6,226 bases of DNA, taken from the NCBI GenBank assembly GCA_013151535.1, contig JAADIC010000119.1, positions 1-6,226 of the forward strand, in the 5' to 3' direction. The notes under the pieces were generated by a model. The model saw only the letters and a program-made list of their open reading frames with translations. It did no database searches and was not told where the DNA came from. Below, in pieces: positions 4,748-6,226 of the stretch; position 1 is the stretch's first letter, and each line of letters opens with the position of its first letter. The stretch is from Alphaproteobacteria bacterium (GTDB lineage Bacteria; Pseudomonadota; Alphaproteobacteria; Rhodobacterales; Rhodobacteraceae). A program made the position numbers and the translations under genes.

Positions 4748-6226
4748 AAAACAACAACAAAAGCTCTCCCGCCTGTTACAGGAGCTTGAGGCCAATATTG
4801 CGCGGCCACTGGAAATCAAGCCCGAGTTGCGCATCTCAAACCGCCACGGCGATGATGATGCCGCCGCGCTGGCTGACGATTGGGGAGCCTGGGACAAGAT
4901 GAGCGGGCAGACTGTCTGGGGGGCGCCGGGCAGCAATACCTGGTTTGCCTGCCATATTTCCAGCATTGCGCATGCATCGCGCGAACGCATAATTGCGCGC
5001 GTGGCCACCGAATACACCCAGATTTGCGGCCGGCGCGACCCGCAAATCCAGGTCTGGCTGAACGGGGCGCATTATCAGGCGGTGAACGGCTATCACCGTG
5101 AAATTGACATTCCCGGCGGCAGTTGTGGTGCGGATGGCTGCGTTATCCACATGAAGGCCTACAAAAGCGAGGCCCCGGCCCATGCCGGCATCCATCTCGA
5201 TTTGCTGATGATCGATGAGGCGGTGGAAAAGTTGTTTTTTGACTTGCAGGTGCCATTCGAGGTGGCCTGCCGCCTGGGCGACAATGATGCGCGCAAATAC
5301 GCCATTCTCGAATTGGTGGACCAGGCGCTTCGGGTGCTGGATTTCCGGGTGCGTCATTCCGAGGCCTTGTGCGCCTCGATCCCCGCCGCCGCCGAAATCG
5401 CGGCCCGCATCTATGCGCTGGAAGATACCGTTGAAAAGCCGACAGTGGTGTGCACCGGCCATACCCATATCGATGTGGCCTGGCTGTGGACGCTGGACCA
5501 GACCCGCCAAAAGATGGTGCGCAGTTTTTCCACCGCGCTTGACCTGATGGAGCGGTTTCCCGACCTCGTATTCATGTACAATCAGTGTGTTTTGTTCGAC
5601 TACCTCAAGCAGGACGCGCCAGACCTGTTCGCCCGCGTGCTTGGTAAGGTCAAAACCGGCCAGTTGGAAATTGAGGGCGCCATGTGGCTGGAGCCGGATA
5701 TGAACATCATCAACGGCGAGTCCATGGTGCGTCACCTGCTTTACGGCGCCGCCTTTCACCGCGAACAGTTTGGGGTGCGCCCCAAGGTGGTCTGGCTGCC
5801 CGACACTTTCGGCTATTCGGCCGCCATGCCGCAGGTGCTGGCCAAGGCGGGGATCGAGTTCTTTGTTACCTCCAAGGTGTCCTGGAACGATACCAACCGC
5901 ATGCCCTACGATACTTTCTTTTGGAGCGGGATTGACGGCACGCCGATCAAATCCTACCTGATCACCACCCAGCCCGAGGAGGACAGCGGGATCGGCACCG
6001 TCTACCAGCTTGACCTGGACGTGTCGCACGTCATGGGCGCCTGGAAGCGCTATGAGCCCAAGGCGGTAAACCGCGAAATCATGCTGTGCTACGGCCATGG
6101 CGACGGCGGTGGCGGGGTCACGCGCGAGATGATTGAACGCGCCCGGCGCATGGAAAAGGGCATTCCGGGCTGTCCTAACGTGCGAATGGAAGGGATTGGC
6201 CCGTTCTTTGAGCGCCTTGGGGCGCG
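4728..6226 (+). CDS. Alpha-mannosidase, glycoside hydrolase family 38 (N-terminal part, cut by window end)
   Basis: The reading frame is open from GTG 4728 to the right edge: 499 complete codons of a protein that in this family is usually about 1000 residues. It hydrolyses terminal alpha-D-mannosyl residues by a retaining, metal-dependent mechanism. Residues about 1-230 form the N-terminal region typical of the 2C1/Ams1-like bacterial group (VWLNGAHYQAVNGY, about 107-120). The GH38 catalytic domain starts at about 240 with GHTHIDVAWLW (244-254), where H247 and D249 are the expected metal ligands. WLPDTFGYSAAMPQ (356-369) carries the expected nucleophile D359. CYGHGDGGGG (454-463) is a further conserved block. 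All key visible residues are intact. No signal peptide is present, so it should be cytoplasmic and act on imported mannosides. The start lies 78 bases after the permease stop, with CGGAG as ribosome binding site; it is likely in the same operon. Confidence 0.93.
   Translation, partial: MTRYNTEKQQQKLSRLLQELEANIARPLEIKPELRISNRHGDDDAAALADDWGAWDKMSGQTVWGAPGSNTWFACHISSIAHASRERIIARVATEYTQICGRRDPQIQVWLNGAHYQAVNGYHREIDIPGGSCGADGCVIHMKAYKSEAPAHAGIHLDLLMIDEAVEKLFFDLQVPFEVACRLGDNDARKYAILELVDQALRVLDFRVRHSEALCASIPAAAEIAARIYALEDTVEKPTVVCTGHTHIDVAWLWTLDQTRQKMVRSFSTALDLMERFPDLVFMYNQCVLFDYLKQDAPDLFARVLGKVKTGQLEIEGAMWLEPDMNIINGESMVRHLLYGAAFHREQFGVRPKVVWLPDTFGYSAAMPQVLAKAGIEFFVTSKVSWNDTNRMPYDTFFWSGIDGTPIKSYLITTQPEEDSGIGTVYQLDLDVSHVMGAWKRYEPKAVNREIMLCYGHGDGGGGVTREMIERARRMEKGIPGCPNVRMEGIGPFFERLGA

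Noticed and set aside
4836..6098. A 420-codon open frame on the minus strand opposite the mannosidase
   Set aside because: The plus-strand frame has clear GH38 motifs throughout. The antisense protein shows no family likeness and is rich in H, G and Q, as expected from reading GC-rich codons backwards.
1..6226. CRISPR array, tRNA, rRNA, transposase or phage genes
   Set aside because: I saw no regularly spaced direct repeats, no cloverleaf or rRNA segments, and no mobile-element proteins. The only repeat element is the palindrome at 38-145.

Overview
The window looks like chromosomal or megaplasmid DNA from an alphaproteobacterium, probably of the order Hyphomicrobiales (Rhizobiales: the rhizobia, Brucella/Ochrobactrum, Phyllobacterium group). 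The reasons are the gene content and codon use (GC-rich third positions, AT-rich intergenic DNA), and a 108-base element with two large hairpins at the left edge. That element resembles the RIME/Bru-RS type intergenic palindromes known from this order. I cannot name a genus.

Layout, left to right. Bases 1-141 hold no gene I can support. Bases 38-145 are the palindromic repeat, whose right terminus supplies the stop codon of the first gene. Bases 142-1194 (minus strand) encode a LacI-family repressor. Bases 1195-1490 are a divergent control region with a perfect 16-base LacI-type operator overlapping a promoter, a second partial operator 97 bases upstream, and a small hairpin. On the plus strand an operon follows: a periplasmic sugar-binding protein (1491-2819), a strong intercistronic hairpin (2828-2876), two MalF/MalG-type permeases (2923-3822 and 3822-4649, overlapping by one base), and the first 499 codons of a GH38 alpha-mannosidase (from 4728, running off the right edge).

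How the genes probably work together: the binding protein and the two permeases form a CUT1-type ABC importer. The mannosidase has no signal peptide, so it would act in the cytoplasm on what is imported. The divergent LacI regulator would hold the operon off until an inducer, perhaps the imported sugar, releases it from the operator. The simplest reading is a locus for uptake and breakdown of alpha-mannosides such as manno-oligosaccharides; the substrate is inferred from the hydrolase, not shown by the transporter. No ABC ATPase is present in the window. It must lie downstream of the mannosidase or elsewhere in the genome.

All parts belong to known families. I did not find a clearly new kind of system. 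The points most worth a second look are the paired operators, the repeat that ends the regulator gene, the intercistronic hairpin, and the gap between the second permease and the mannosidase, which holds a 33-codon ORF and an operator-like palindrome over the start codon.
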